Assembly: GCA_904501715.1 (NCBI GenBank) | Contig: CAJGCD010000041.1 | Location: 1-14,182, forward strand | Source of the DNA: an uncultured Clostridia bacterium | GTDB taxonomy: Bacteria; Bacillota; Clostridia; Oscillospirales; CAG-272 | Length of the DNA stretch: 14,182 nucleotides | Direction: 5' to 3' | In this document: positions 1-7,191 of the stretch, in pieces | How positions within the stretch are numbered: position 1 is the first letter of the stretch | Layout: every line of letters starts with the position of its first letter | The notes under the pieces: model-generated | Told to the model about the DNA's origin: nothing | The model's input: only the letters and a program-made list of their open reading frames with translations | Databases searched by the model: none | Position numbers and translations under genes: made by a program

Positions 1-1
1 A

Positions 2-205
2 CACTATGAATGGGATGATGTGGAGCTATTCATCGCAGAGTATGGCTGGCAGGACTGGATGATGGATTATCTTGATTATCCCGAAGAAGAGATGTTGGGA
101 CTATGGGATACTCGCAGGATCAATGATGTATTGCTTGATGCTTTCGAGGAGGCTCACAATAAGAGATTCTGCAGACTTGAACGCAAGCACTTGTGGGATT
201 TATAA
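2..205 (+). CDS. Partial protein of unknown function (C-terminal part only)
   Basis: The reading frame is open from the first bases and stops at TAA 203-205. A GTG lies at 20-22, but the frame is already open before it and no clear ribosome binding site precedes it, so I treat this as the C-terminal 67 residues of a gene starting left of the window. The fragment is acidic and rich in aromatic residues, with several Trp and Tyr and short Glu/Asp runs, and ends in a basic patch before the terminal WDL. I see no motif or domain I recognise. It lies upstream of vapE on the same strand, in what I infer is a mobile element, so it is probably an element gene. The stop codon sits inside a small inverted repeat and a stronger hairpin follows. 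Confidence 0.5.
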   Translation, partial: HYEWDDVELFIAEYGWQDWMMDYLDYPEEEMLGLWDTRRINDVLLDAFEEAHNKRFCRLERKHLWDL

Positions 206-243
206 TCCCTATCCGCAGTGGGGTCATTAGCGCCCCGCTGCGG
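195..243 (+). terminator. Two successive hairpins after the first gene
   Basis: GGGATT (195-200) and AATCCC (204-209) form a perfect 6-bp stem across the stop codon. Directly after it, 213-223 and 233-243 pair over 11 positions (CCGCAGTGGGG with CCCCGCTGCGG, one G-U pair) around a 9-base loop. The second hairpin is GC-rich and stable. No T-run follows, so it is not a classical intrinsic terminator. It could end or attenuate transcription, or protect the 3' end of the message. Confidence 0.45.
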
Positions 244-464
244 TGATCCAACAAAGGAAGAAGCCTTAGGGGATGCATGACAAAAATGTAAATATGTGTC
301 AAAAACAAGAGTTTTTCTTCATTTTTGAATTAAGAAAATGGGGATTTTTAGAAAAAATAATAAAAAATGTTTATTTTTTTGCCAAAAAACAACTTTCATG
401 TGCCTATCTCGCATAATAAAGGTGAATGGAACAAAAAATTAAAAAATCCAAGGAGGTATAATTT
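244..464 (+). other. AT-rich intergenic leader of the vapE gene
   Basis: This stretch has long A and T runs and no open frame that I trust. A CATAAT at 412-417 could be a -10 element, but I see no convincing -35 at the right distance. An AAGGAGG at 450-456 lies 8 bases before the vapE ATG and is the only clear signal. Confidence 0.4.
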
Positions 465-1667
465 ATGGAAAAAAGCAAAAGCCTAGATCTCGAGAGCCTT
501 AGCGGCTGGCTAGACGCCAAAAAAATAAAAATAAGGTACAATGATATCACGCATAAGCTAGATATCACAGGGTTTGATGAGAGATACAATCCTACAACTC
601 TAGAGGAGCAGATGCATATTATCATTCATGATGAGATCAAGCGTGAGTATACGGCGACCAAAAGCCAAGTACAAGATCTATTATCGGTCATATCGCAGGT
701 GAATCGTTACAACCCGATTTTCGAACTTTTGAGCGCGTCTGAACCGTGGGATGGGAAAGATAGAATCGCTGAGCTATTCGACATAATGCATGTTAGCGAG
801 GCTGATATTCTTAGCTGCACATTAATACGCAAATGGCTTTTTCAGACACTAGCAATGGCATACAATGGGTATGAAGGGGAAGCATATGGTGCGGAAGGTA
901 TCCTTGTGTTACAAGGTCCTCAAGGGATCGGCAAAACAACTCTGTGTAGAGTGTTGGGGGTTAAGAAGGAGTTAGTAAAAACAGGGTTGATTCTCGACGT
1001 AAGGGATAAGGATACATTGATTCGCTCGACTACCTGCTGGATTGGTGAACTAGGAGAGCTTGAGAGTACTTTGCGTACCGATATTGCGTGGCTAAAAAGC
1101 TTTATAACTTCGGGAACAGATATATATCGCGTCCCTTATGGACGGAATGATCTTGAGTTTCCGCGACGTACTAGTTTTATTGCTACATGCAATTCTGACG
1201 AATTTTTAGTGGACACAACTGGCTCACGAAGGTTCTGGGTAGTCCCACTGAAAAATAAATTCGACCTGGCACGTCTAGAGAGAGTGGATGCTATACAATT
1301 ATGGAAGCAGGTACGTGCCGAGATAGCTTTTTCGGGCATGGCATATTCTGACTGTTTTAGATTGGGCGAAGAAGAGCTTAAACAGCTTAAACAGCGAAAC
1401 TGTCAATTCAATAAGAAGCTTAGAGCCCAAAGTGAGATAGAGGACATCCTCTGGAGCGCCGCCAATTACCCCGCAAACTATGAGTTCCGTTGGACAACGG
1501 CAACGCAATTTAAAGAGTGTCACGCAAGTTTGAAACAGTATGATGCGGCCACAATCGGAAGAGCGCTAAAGGCCATAGGAATAGAAGAGAGTGGCAAGAG
1601 GCTCAATGGTTCTCGGATCGTATCGAAGGGGTGCCGCTTTTTGCCTTTCCTCAAAAACAATAAATAA
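465..1667 (+). CDS. VapE (virulence-associated E) family P-loop ATPase
   Basis: This 400-residue protein looks like a virulence-associated E family ATPase, a helicase-like replication protein common on phages, phage satellites and integrative elements. The sequence shows a Walker A motif GPQGIGKT (residues 151-158), a conserved acidic stretch WIGELGE (192-198) suitable for Walker B, a sensor-like ATCN (240-243) and a TGSRRFW motif (252-258) typical of the family, with the Arg pair as likely arginine finger. The N-terminal part has the PWDGKDRI-type segment seen just before the ATPase core. No primase domain is fused to it, so this is the ATPase-only form. The ATG has a strong AAGGAGG 8 bases upstream. 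With the origin-like repeats just downstream, it probably helps replicate or unwind the element; that role is inferred. Confidence 0.85.
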   Translation: MEKSKSLDLESLSGWLDAKKIKIRYNDITHKLDITGFDERYNPTTLEEQMHIIIHDEIKREYTATKSQVQDLLSVISQVNRYNPIFELLSASEPWDGKDRIAELFDIMHVSEADILSCTLIRKWLFQTLAMAYNGYEGEAYGAEGILVLQGPQGIGKTTLCRVLGVKKELVKTGLILDVRDKDTLIRSTTCWIGELGELESTLRTDIAWLKSFITSGTDIYRVPYGRNDLEFPRRTSFIATCNSDEFLVDTTGSRRFWVVPLKNKFDLARLERVDAIQLWKQVRAEIAFSGMAYSDCFRLGEEELKQLKQRNCQFNKKLRAQSEIEDILWSAANYPANYEFRWTTATQFKECHASLKQYDAATIGRALKAIGIEESGKRLNGSRIVSKGCRFLPFLKNNK

Positions 1668-1930
1668 TATTGGGCGAAAATAGCAGTCGACATCGTTACT
1701 ATATAACGTTTGCAATGTTATATGTTGTAAGGTTGTAGGTTGTACAATATATATTATATATATTATATCTATATACCGTCATATATTATGCCGTAGATTA
1801 TGATAACTAAAAGATTAATATATATTTATATAAGAAATATGTACAACATCTACAACACCCACAATATTATGCTAAATATTGTATATGAGACCAAATATCT
1901 GGAGAAAATCATTAAAGGAGGTGAGCCATA
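1668..1930 (+). other. Intergenic region with origin-like inverted hexamers around an AT-rich core
   Basis: This 263-base gap has no gene. A hairpin, ATATAAC (1701-1707) with GTTATAT (1717-1723), comes first. Three GTTGTA hexamers follow at 1724, 1732 and 1739. A core of about 95 bases, almost only A and T, runs to 1840. TACAAC, the reverse complement of GTTGTA, then occurs at 1842 and 1851, with a degenerate CACAAT at 1860. Such symmetric short repeats around an easily melted core resemble iterons at a replication origin or operators for a DNA-binding protein. The vapE gene next door favours an origin; this is inference. Confidence 0.45.
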
Positions 1931-2164
1931 ATGCAAATCAATATCCATAACGAGCACAAATACGTATCTATATGGCTCACACGAGCCGAGTCCATCGATA
2001 TTGAACTGCGCGAAAGTCTAACTCCATTATTTAAAAGATATAAAGATCAAAAATATCGTGTAGTTATATTTGAATCCGGTAAAGAGGATCTTCCAACACT
2101 TACTAGGAGTCTTTTGCTATGCAATCTAAAAAATAAGGCAAGCCCTGACACAAACAAAAAGTAG
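1931..2164 (+). CDS. Small conserved-looking protein of a mobile element, function unknown
   Basis: A 77-residue protein preceded by a near-perfect ribosome binding site (AAAGGAGGTGA, 1914-1924), which argues that the gene is real. The N-terminal half alternates charged and hydrophobic residues (INIHNEHKYVSIWLT), followed by a helix-like segment ending in LFKRYKDQKYRV and then VIFESGKEDL. The last 15 residues are polar and Lys-rich. I recall similar short proteins beside recombinase genes in clostridial integrative elements, but cannot name a family or function. It has no Cys, membrane segment or signal peptide. It sits between the origin-like repeats and the recombinase promoter, so it may be a small accessory protein of replication or excision; that is only a positional guess. 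Confidence 0.65.
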   Translation: MQINIHNEHKYVSIWLTRAESIDIELRESLTPLFKRYKDQKYRVVIFESGKEDLPTLTRSLLLCNLKNKASPDTNKK

Positions 2165-2193
2165 CTGTTTTTTGAAAAGCTCCGCAGAACACA

Positions 2194-2222
2194 TTGACAT
2201 AAGCTTTAAAATGTGATACAAT
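2194..2222 (+). promoter_or_regulatory. SigA-type extended -10 promoter of the recombinase gene
   Basis: TTGACA at 2194-2199 and TACAAT at 2217-2222 are separated by 17 bases, and a TG one base before the -10 gives an extended -10. This is close to consensus for the vegetative sigma factor. The predicted transcript starts near 2229, downstream of the ATG at 2221, so that ATG cannot be the translation start. Confidence 0.8.
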
Positions 2223-2256
2223 GTTGTTAGCAATAATATTAAAGGAGAATACTATA

Positions 2257-4485
2257 TTGATTGGTAGATTAAAGATAGCGGCCTACACACGTATTTCTGT
2301 CGACCTTGAGCTTGATAAAGACAACACCAGTATTGAAAACCAAAAAGCTATTATAGCGGATTACTGTAAACTTCATTTTCCTACCGGTGAAGTTGATTAT
2401 TATGAGGATCGCGATAAATCAGGCTATACCTTTGAACAACGCCCTTCATATTATTATGAACTTAGACCCAAGCTTCTCAAGGGAGATTATGATATACTTA
2501 TCGTAAAGGATTTAAGCCGTTTTTCGAGAAGAACAGGTAAGGGGCTTGCCGAGTTTGAGGACATCGTCGAGCATAATATCCGAATAATAGCTATTGGTGA
2601 CGGCGTAGATTATTACCAAGATCACATAGACGATTGGATGAAGATAAAGCTTTATTTCTTCGTTAATGAAATGCCTGTTACGGATGCGAGCAGAAAGGTT
2701 CTTGATGTTATTGCCGCAAGGCAAGCAAAGGGGGAATGGATTTGCTCCGTGCCGTACGGATATGTGTTTACCAATTCGAAAAAAATGACATTTGAGGTGG
2801 ACGAACCAGCGGCAGAAGTAATCAGAACAATATTTAAGCTTTATGTGGATGGGTGGGGCTATAAAAAGATTGCTAACTATCTTACAGATCAACATATACC
2901 CACTCCGCGTATGGCTGAAAAGGCTCGTAAAGAGGCGCAGGGAGATGAGTATAAGGGCAGGGTTAGAGAACAGTGGAGTATTGTTACTGTATCTGAGATA
3001 CTTAACAACGATTTTTATATAGGTACATTGCGAGAGCGCAAATACCATCGAAAAAAGATAAATGGTAACGATGTTACATTAGACAAAAGCGATCATATCG
3101 TTTTTGAAAATCACCATCAGCCTATTGTTGATTACAAACTCTTTGCAACCGCACAGGAGCTTCTAAAGCAACGGTCGACCAACCATTACCGCGGGGTAAA
3201 AAAATACGATAACACTTATTCGGGATATATTTTTTGCGGAGATTGCGGTAATCATATGTTTGCTTTGAGTAGGAAGGATCTCGCCCAGGCATACACTTGC
3301 GGAACCTATCATGTCAGAGGTCTTGCGGGATGCACTTCGCATCACATTAGAGCTGATTTTCTCGATACTGTAATAAAAGAATATGTAAGAAAAATCAGGG
3401 ATAATTCTGAATCAATACTTAATGTTTTGAATGAAGTCTTAGTTTGCGAAGAACGTTCCACCGAAAGTAGTATGCAGGCAGCAGAGCAATTGAGGACTCA
3501 AATAGCAGCTGAACGCGAGGAACTTAAGGCATTAACGCGTCAGAAAGTTCGTGATATTGCAAGACATGCCGATAATGCGGATATCCTTGAGGAAACTTAC
3601 GACTCGCTTATAGAGGAAGCAAACAACCGAATTACGGGTCTCACAAATCAGCTTGCTTTAGTTGCTGATACGGCTAATTCTATAGTTAGGGTTAACCGAG
3701 TTGCAAAAACAGTGATTGATCTGTTCAATGACATTCTGGAAAAGGACAAGCTTGACAAAAACGATCTGCATCTGATTATTGACCGAATTATTGTTTATGA
3801 GGAGCATATTGAGATCAAATTGAAAGCGGATGTAGACGAACTCTTACGAACGGGAACCATAGAACACTTTAAGAACGACGGTAGCGGGGAAGCCGCAAAT
3901 TTTAATTCGGACACGGAAAATATCGAAATATCCACCGAAGATTACTCAACGGTGGCAGCCCAACGCGCAAGAAATCAGCGCGATAAGGTTTTTCGTGTCA
4001 ATGTTATCAGCGGCGGCGACCCGCTTGAGATATATACCGACAGAGAAGGAGAGGTTATATTTAAGAAATATTCTCCCATAGGGGAGTTGACCAATTTCGC
4101 GGGCGAGTATGCCGAAACGCTTTATAAGACCTGCAATCTTGAGGTCGTTATTTGCGACAGGGATGCGGTCATAGCAGTTGCGGGAGTTTCAAAAAAGGAA
4201 TATATGGACAAAAGCATATCCTCGGGACTTGATACGGTAATGCAGGGAAGAGGTATGTACAGATATTCTGAGCAGAGCGGAGATGGCGAGAAGATATATC
4301 CTACGAGCGACGGCGGTGACAGATATATAAGCTGCGCTATGCCCATAGTAAGCGAGGGTGACGTTATAGGATGCGTGGCATCTCTTTGCTCCGCGGAGAA
4401 GAGAAAGGACGCCCCGGCGGCAGACGTGGAAACAAAGCTTATAATGACAGCCGCGAATTTCCTCGGAAAGCAGATGGAAAGTTAA
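2257..4485 (+). CDS. Large serine recombinase fused in frame to the C-terminal part of SpoVT
   Basis: Site-specific recombinase for integration and excision of the element. I choose the TTG at 2257 because AAAGGAG (2241-2247) lies 9 bases before it and the promoter -10 covers the earlier ATG. From this start: a resolvase-type catalytic domain with the nucleophile Ser14 in YTRIS and a DLSRFSR motif; a recombinase domain; a zinc ribbon with Cys327, Cys330, Cys348 and Cys359; then a long charged coiled-coil region. From about residue 587 the sequence changes to SpoVT: GDPLEIYTDREGEV, then KKYSPIGEL, ICDRD, SKKEY and a final FLGKQMES, a near match to what I remember of SpoVT. The protein is therefore 742 residues, against roughly 500-600 for the family. 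The fusion most likely results from integration into spoVT rather than being an ancient domain design. Whether the SpoVT tail affects activity is unknown. Confidence 0.9.
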   Translation: MIGRLKIAAYTRISVDLELDKDNTSIENQKAIIADYCKLHFPTGEVDYYEDRDKSGYTFEQRPSYYYELRPKLLKGDYDILIVKDLSRFSRRTGKGLAEFEDIVEHNIRIIAIGDGVDYYQDHIDDWMKIKLYFFVNEMPVTDASRKVLDVIAARQAKGEWICSVPYGYVFTNSKKMTFEVDEPAAEVIRTIFKLYVDGWGYKKIANYLTDQHIPTPRMAEKARKEAQGDEYKGRVREQWSIVTVSEILNNDFYIGTLRERKYHRKKINGNDVTLDKSDHIVFENHHQPIVDYKLFATAQELLKQRSTNHYRGVKKYDNTYSGYIFCGDCGNHMFALSRKDLAQAYTCGTYHVRGLAGCTSHHIRADFLDTVIKEYVRKIRDNSESILNVLNEVLVCEERSTESSMQAAEQLRTQIAAEREELKALTRQKVRDIARHADNADILEETYDSLIEEANNRITGLTNQLALVADTANSIVRVNRVAKTVIDLFNDILEKDKLDKNDLHLIIDRIIVYEEHIEIKLKADVDELLRTGTIEHFKNDGSGEAANFNSDTENIEISTEDYSTVAAQRARNQRDKVFRVNVISGGDPLEIYTDREGEVIFKKYSPIGELTNFAGEYAETLYKTCNLEVVICDRDAVIAVAGVSKKEYMDKSISSGLDTVMQGRGMYRYSEQSGDGEKIYPTSDGGDRYISCAMPIVSEGDVIGCVASLCSAEKRKDAPAADVETKLIMTAANFLGKQMES
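3996..4035 (+). other. Probable right attachment junction (attR) inside spoVT
   Basis: Protein similarity to SpoVT begins sharply around the codons for GGDPLEI (4012-4032), while the codons just before (through about 4008) do not resemble the AbrB N-terminus of SpoVT. The crossover of a serine integrase, usually a 2-base core within a site of about 40 bases, should lie near here. The exact bases cannot be fixed without the left junction or an uninterrupted spoVT. Confidence 0.65.
4015..4485 (+). pseudogene. spoVT: 3' remnant of spoVT (stage V sporulation protein T), interrupted by the element
   Basis: SpoVT is a forespore transcription regulator of about 178 residues in Bacillus, with an N-terminal AbrB DNA-binding domain and a C-terminal GAF-like domain. 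Here only the last ~157 codons are present, starting within the second half of the AbrB domain (GDPLEIYTDREGEV) and including the whole GAF-like part to the terminal GKQMES. The first ~30 residues, which hold the main DNA-contacting basic residues, are absent, so this piece cannot act as SpoVT by itself. It is read in frame from the recombinase. The missing 5' end is expected on the far side of the element, outside the window. No frameshift or stop has accumulated in the remnant, consistent with a recent insertion or with selection for restoration by excision. Confidence 0.85.
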
Positions 4486-4511
4486 AATAGGTCGAGAAAC
4501 CAAAGAAATAT

Positions 4512-4555
4512 CCCCCATTTTAGCGTGTTATACGGAGAATACGCTAAAATAGGGG
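4512..4555. terminator. Bidirectional hairpin between converging spoVT and aminotransferase genes
   Basis: 4512-4526 and 4541-4555 form a 15-position stem (ATTTTAGCGT paired with ACGCTAAAAT, plus a C/G-rich base with one mismatch) around a 14-base loop. It lies between two converging genes and can serve both strands. The T-rich stretches after the stem are interrupted, so efficiency is uncertain. Confidence 0.65.
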
Positions 4556-4562
4556 ATGCTTA

Positions 4563-5408
4563 TTATATATCTGTTTTTCTGAGAAAGTCGCCGTAAAGCT
4601 TTTCTTGCAGAGCTTTAACTGTTTCTGGTGCTCTGCCGCCAACCTTTTTTCCATCGACCTCGCATGCGGGGCGGAATTGTGTTCCCGAGGAGATGACTAC
4701 CACTTCCGCAGCGTTCATCAGCTCCTCAAGAGTAAAATGCGCCTCAACGCAAGGAATTCCAAGCTCGGCACAAGCTTTTATCATATGTGCTCGTGTTACT
4801 CCCGGGAGGATTAGATTATCTGCGGGAGCGGTCTGTATTGCTCCGTCGTCACGAATGATGCATATATTGGAATGAGCGCACTCGGTGACCGTGCCGTTTC
4901 TGTGGAATATTGCCTCGTCAGCGCCCGCCTCCGTTGCCGCGATTGATGCCATTACCGTTGGCAAAAGGTTGAGTGTCTTCATATTGCAATGAAAAAATCT
5001 CGTATCGGGTGCGGTGATAAGCTTCATAGGGGAGTAGGGAGGAAGCATCTGCTTTTCTCTTATGGTCACCCAGATATTGGCTTTGAGCTTACTCTGAGGA
5101 GCGTGTGAGCGCATTTCGGTTCCGCGCGACACCTGCCAATATATAAGCTGCTCCTTTGAGTCGACCTTTGCTGACAGCTCGTAGAGCAGGGATGAGAATT
5201 CCTCCTGGGTAAGAGGCATATCGTATCCGAGATACGAGGCGCTCTCGTACATTCTTGTCATATGCTCAGAAAGAGCGTATATTTTTCCGTTGCGGGCATA
5301 TGCGACCTCAAAGAGACCGTCGCCGAAGAAGCAGGCACGGTCATTCATAGGCACACTCATATTTTCTATAATATCGAATTTACCGTTATAGTAACCCAGA
5401 TTTTGCAT
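4563..5408 (-). CDS. dat: Class IV aminotransferase, probably D-amino-acid transaminase
   Basis: PLP-dependent fold-type IV aminotransferase of 281 residues, the usual length for D-amino-acid transaminase, which interconverts D-alanine or D-glutamate and their keto acids for cell-wall synthesis. Lys144 in MKTLNLL is the expected PLP Schiff-base lysine, and Glu177 in TECAHSN matches the residue binding the PLP ring nitrogen. The segment RGTEMRSH (Arg100, His102) fits the carboxylate-binding Arg-x-His of D-amino-acid transaminases, which favours that function over branched-chain aminotransferase or aminodeoxychorismate lyase. The ATG is preceded by AAAGGA. It is transcribed alone from its own SigA-type promoter and converges on the interrupted spoVT. 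Substrate choice is inferred from motifs, so branched-chain or other activity remains possible. Confidence 0.8.
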   Translation of the reverse strand: MQNLGYYNGKFDIIENMSVPMNDRACFFGDGLFEVAYARNGKIYALSEHMTRMYESASYLGYDMPLTQEEFSSLLYELSAKVDSKEQLIYWQVSRGTEMRSHAPQSKLKANIWVTIREKQMLPPYSPMKLITAPDTRFFHCNMKTLNLLPTVMASIAATEAGADEAIFHRNGTVTECAHSNICIIRDDGAIQTAPADNLILPGVTRAHMIKACAELGIPCVEAHFTLEELMNAAEVVVISSGTQFRPACEVDGKKVGGRAPETVKALQEKLYGDFLRKTDI

Positions 5409-5437
5409 AGCGTTGTCCTTTCGCTGTCATTATGTAT

Positions 5438-5467
5438 ATTATATCATATTAAGAATGGCTGTGTCAA
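5438..5467 (-). promoter_or_regulatory. SigA-type promoter of the aminotransferase gene (minus strand)
   Basis: Read on the minus strand, TTGACA (5467-5462) and TATAAT (5443-5438) are both perfect consensus hexamers with an 18-base spacer, about 30 bases before the start codon. Confidence 0.8.
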
Positions 5468-5509
5468 TATTATTAAAGAACTGTAAAAATAGTTTTTTGG
5501 TACAGGCTA

Positions 5510-5538
5510 TTGAAAAATAATTAATAAGATGGTATAAT
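5510..5538 (+). promoter_or_regulatory. SigA-type extended -10 promoter of the DUF1538 operon
   Basis: TTGAAA (5510-5515) and TATAAT (5533-5538) are separated by 17 bases, with a TG just before the -10. It diverges from the aminotransferase promoter; the two -35 boxes are about 40 bases apart, so one regulator could in principle affect both. Confidence 0.8.
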
Positions 5539-5569
5539 TAGATGATAGAATGTAAAGGAGGATAAGGAC

Positions 5570-7174
5570 TTGAAGTTTTCTCAAAAGACTATCCTTGTTG
5601 AAAAAATAAAAGAATCTTTGGCTTCTGTGCTACCTGTTACGGGAATAGTGCTGTTGCTTCTCATAACAATAGCTCCCATTGACGCTCCTATATTGCTGTC
5701 GTTTTTACTTGGTGCTGTAATGCTTATATTCGGTATGGGGCTGTTCACGCTTGGAGCAGAGATATCTATGATGCCTATGGGTGAGTACGTAGGCTCAAAG
5801 ATGACAAAATCAAAAAAGCTCTGGATAATCGTTCTGGTATCGTTCTTCGTGGGAGTTATGATAACCATTTCAGAGCCCGACCTGACCGTGCTTGCGGGAC
5901 AGATACAGAGCATTCCCGCAATGACGCTTATTCTCGCCGTGGGGTTGGGCGTGGGCGCTATGCTGGTCGTAGCTATGCTCAGAATAGTATTCAAGGTAAG
6001 ACTTAAATATCTTTTGCTTGGCTTTTATGCAGTAGTTTTTGCGTTGGCATTTTTTGTGCCCGAGAGCTTTCTTGCTATATCCTTTGATTCGGGCGGAGTT
6101 ACCACAGGGCCTATGACCGTGCCATTTATTATGTCTTTGGGTGTGGGCGTGGCTTCCATAAGAGCCGACGAGGAGGCTGAAAACGATAGCTTCGGTCTTG
6201 TAGCTCTATGCTCGGTGGGTCCTATAATTGCGGTAATGATATTGGGACTTCTTAATAACGTGGGAACGCTTACCCCCGAGGCTTATGAGATCCCTGTGCT
6301 TACCGATTCCCGCGAGATATTTATGAGCTTCTTTACGCAGATACCTCATTACGCCTCTGAGGTAGTAATGGCGGTAGGACCCATAGTGGTGTTCTTCCTT
6401 ATCTTCAGAGCTGTAAGTGGAGGACTTGGCACTAAGGGGCTTGGAAAGATAATGATAGGTGTGCTTTACACCTTCGTTGGACTTACGCTTTTCCTTACGG
6501 GTGTTAACGTTGGCTTTATGCCTCTTGGAAATCTGCTTGGCTCTACTCTTGCATCCTCGTGGCTTAAGTGGTTAATAATACCCATAGGAATGATAATAGG
6601 TTATTTCATAGTTTCAGCCGAGCCTGCGGTACACGTACTGACAAAGCAGGTAGAGGACGAGACCTCGGGAGCGATACCCGGGAAGGTGCTTTCCTTGGCA
6701 CTCTCCATAGGTGTTGCTATCTCGGTAGGCATTGCTATGCTCAGAGTACTTACGGGCATACCCATACTCTACGTACTTATTCCCGGATATGCCATAGCGC
6801 TTATCCTTTCATTTGTAGTTCCCGACGTATTTACGTCCATAGCCTTTGACTCGGGCGGAGTTGCCTCAGGTCCTATGACGGCGACCTTCCTCTTGCCCTT
6901 TGCGGTGGGGGCTTGTACCGCCGTGGGCGGTAACATCGCCGAGGATGCCTTTGGAGTGGTGGCTATGGTAGCTATGACGCCTCTTATAGCCATACAGATA
7001 CTTGGTCTGGTTTACAAGCTCAAGCAGAGCAAGGCAAGCAAGACTACCGTTAGCGAGCCCATAGTATCCGAGGACGGACAGATAAGCATAGATTTTGACA
7101 GCGTTATCATGGTTGAGCCTGCCGACAGCATCAGCGCGACAGAGGACGTTGATGACGACATCATTGATTTCTGA
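5570..7174 (+). CDS. DUF1538 family membrane protein, tandem duplicated, putative transporter
   Basis: A 534-residue integral membrane protein made of two homologous halves. The motif FDSGGV followed by GPM occurs at residue 172 and again at residue 426, each followed by a hydrophobic stretch, an acidic segment, a D-F/S-G-V/L sequence and another membrane segment. I recognise this as DUF1538. The repeated Asp-Ser-Gly-Gly motifs between helices suggest a two-fold pseudosymmetric transporter or channel, but no substrate is established to my knowledge. The C-terminal ~35 residues are acidic and hydrophilic, probably cytosolic. The start is TTG at 5570, with AAAGGAGG (5554-5561) 8 bases upstream. 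The next gene encodes a PII-like protein, a pairing that recalls AmtB-GlnK and suggests regulation by PII binding; this part is inference. Confidence 0.85.
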   Translation: MKFSQKTILVEKIKESLASVLPVTGIVLLLLITIAPIDAPILLSFLLGAVMLIFGMGLFTLGAEISMMPMGEYVGSKMTKSKKLWIIVLVSFFVGVMITISEPDLTVLAGQIQSIPAMTLILAVGLGVGAMLVVAMLRIVFKVRLKYLLLGFYAVVFALAFFVPESFLAISFDSGGVTTGPMTVPFIMSLGVGVASIRADEEAENDSFGLVALCSVGPIIAVMILGLLNNVGTLTPEAYEIPVLTDSREIFMSFFTQIPHYASEVVMAVGPIVVFFLIFRAVSGGLGTKGLGKIMIGVLYTFVGLTLFLTGVNVGFMPLGNLLGSTLASSWLKWLIIPIGMIIGYFIVSAEPAVHVLTKQVEDETSGAIPGKVLSLALSIGVAISVGIAMLRVLTGIPILYVLIPGYAIALILSFVVPDVFTSIAFDSGGVASGPMTATFLLPFAVGACTAVGGNIAEDAFGVVAMVAMTPLIAIQILGLVYKLKQSKASKTTVSEPIVSEDGQISIDFDSVIMVEPADSISATEDVDDDIIDF

Positions 7175-7191
7175 GGAAGGAGAAAGAGAAT

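Noticed and set aside
1724..1866. CRISPR array from the repeated GTTGTA/TACAAC units
   Set aside because: The units are only 6 bases long, in inverted arms, without spacers of regular length; no cas gene is present.
2221..2256. ATG at 2221 as start of the recombinase
   Set aside because: It lies in the -10 box of a near-consensus promoter and has no ribosome binding site; TTG 2257 has a good one.
2512..3048. Long minus-strand open frame (178 codons) opposite the recombinase
   Set aside because: It is a shadow of a well-supported gene, with no ribosome binding site and no recognisable domain.
4563..5408. Aminotransferase as branched-chain aminotransferase (ilvE) or aminodeoxychorismate lyase (pabC)
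   Set aside because: The RGTEMRSH segment and MKTLNLL lysine context fit D-amino-acid transaminase better, although substrate cannot be proven from sequence.
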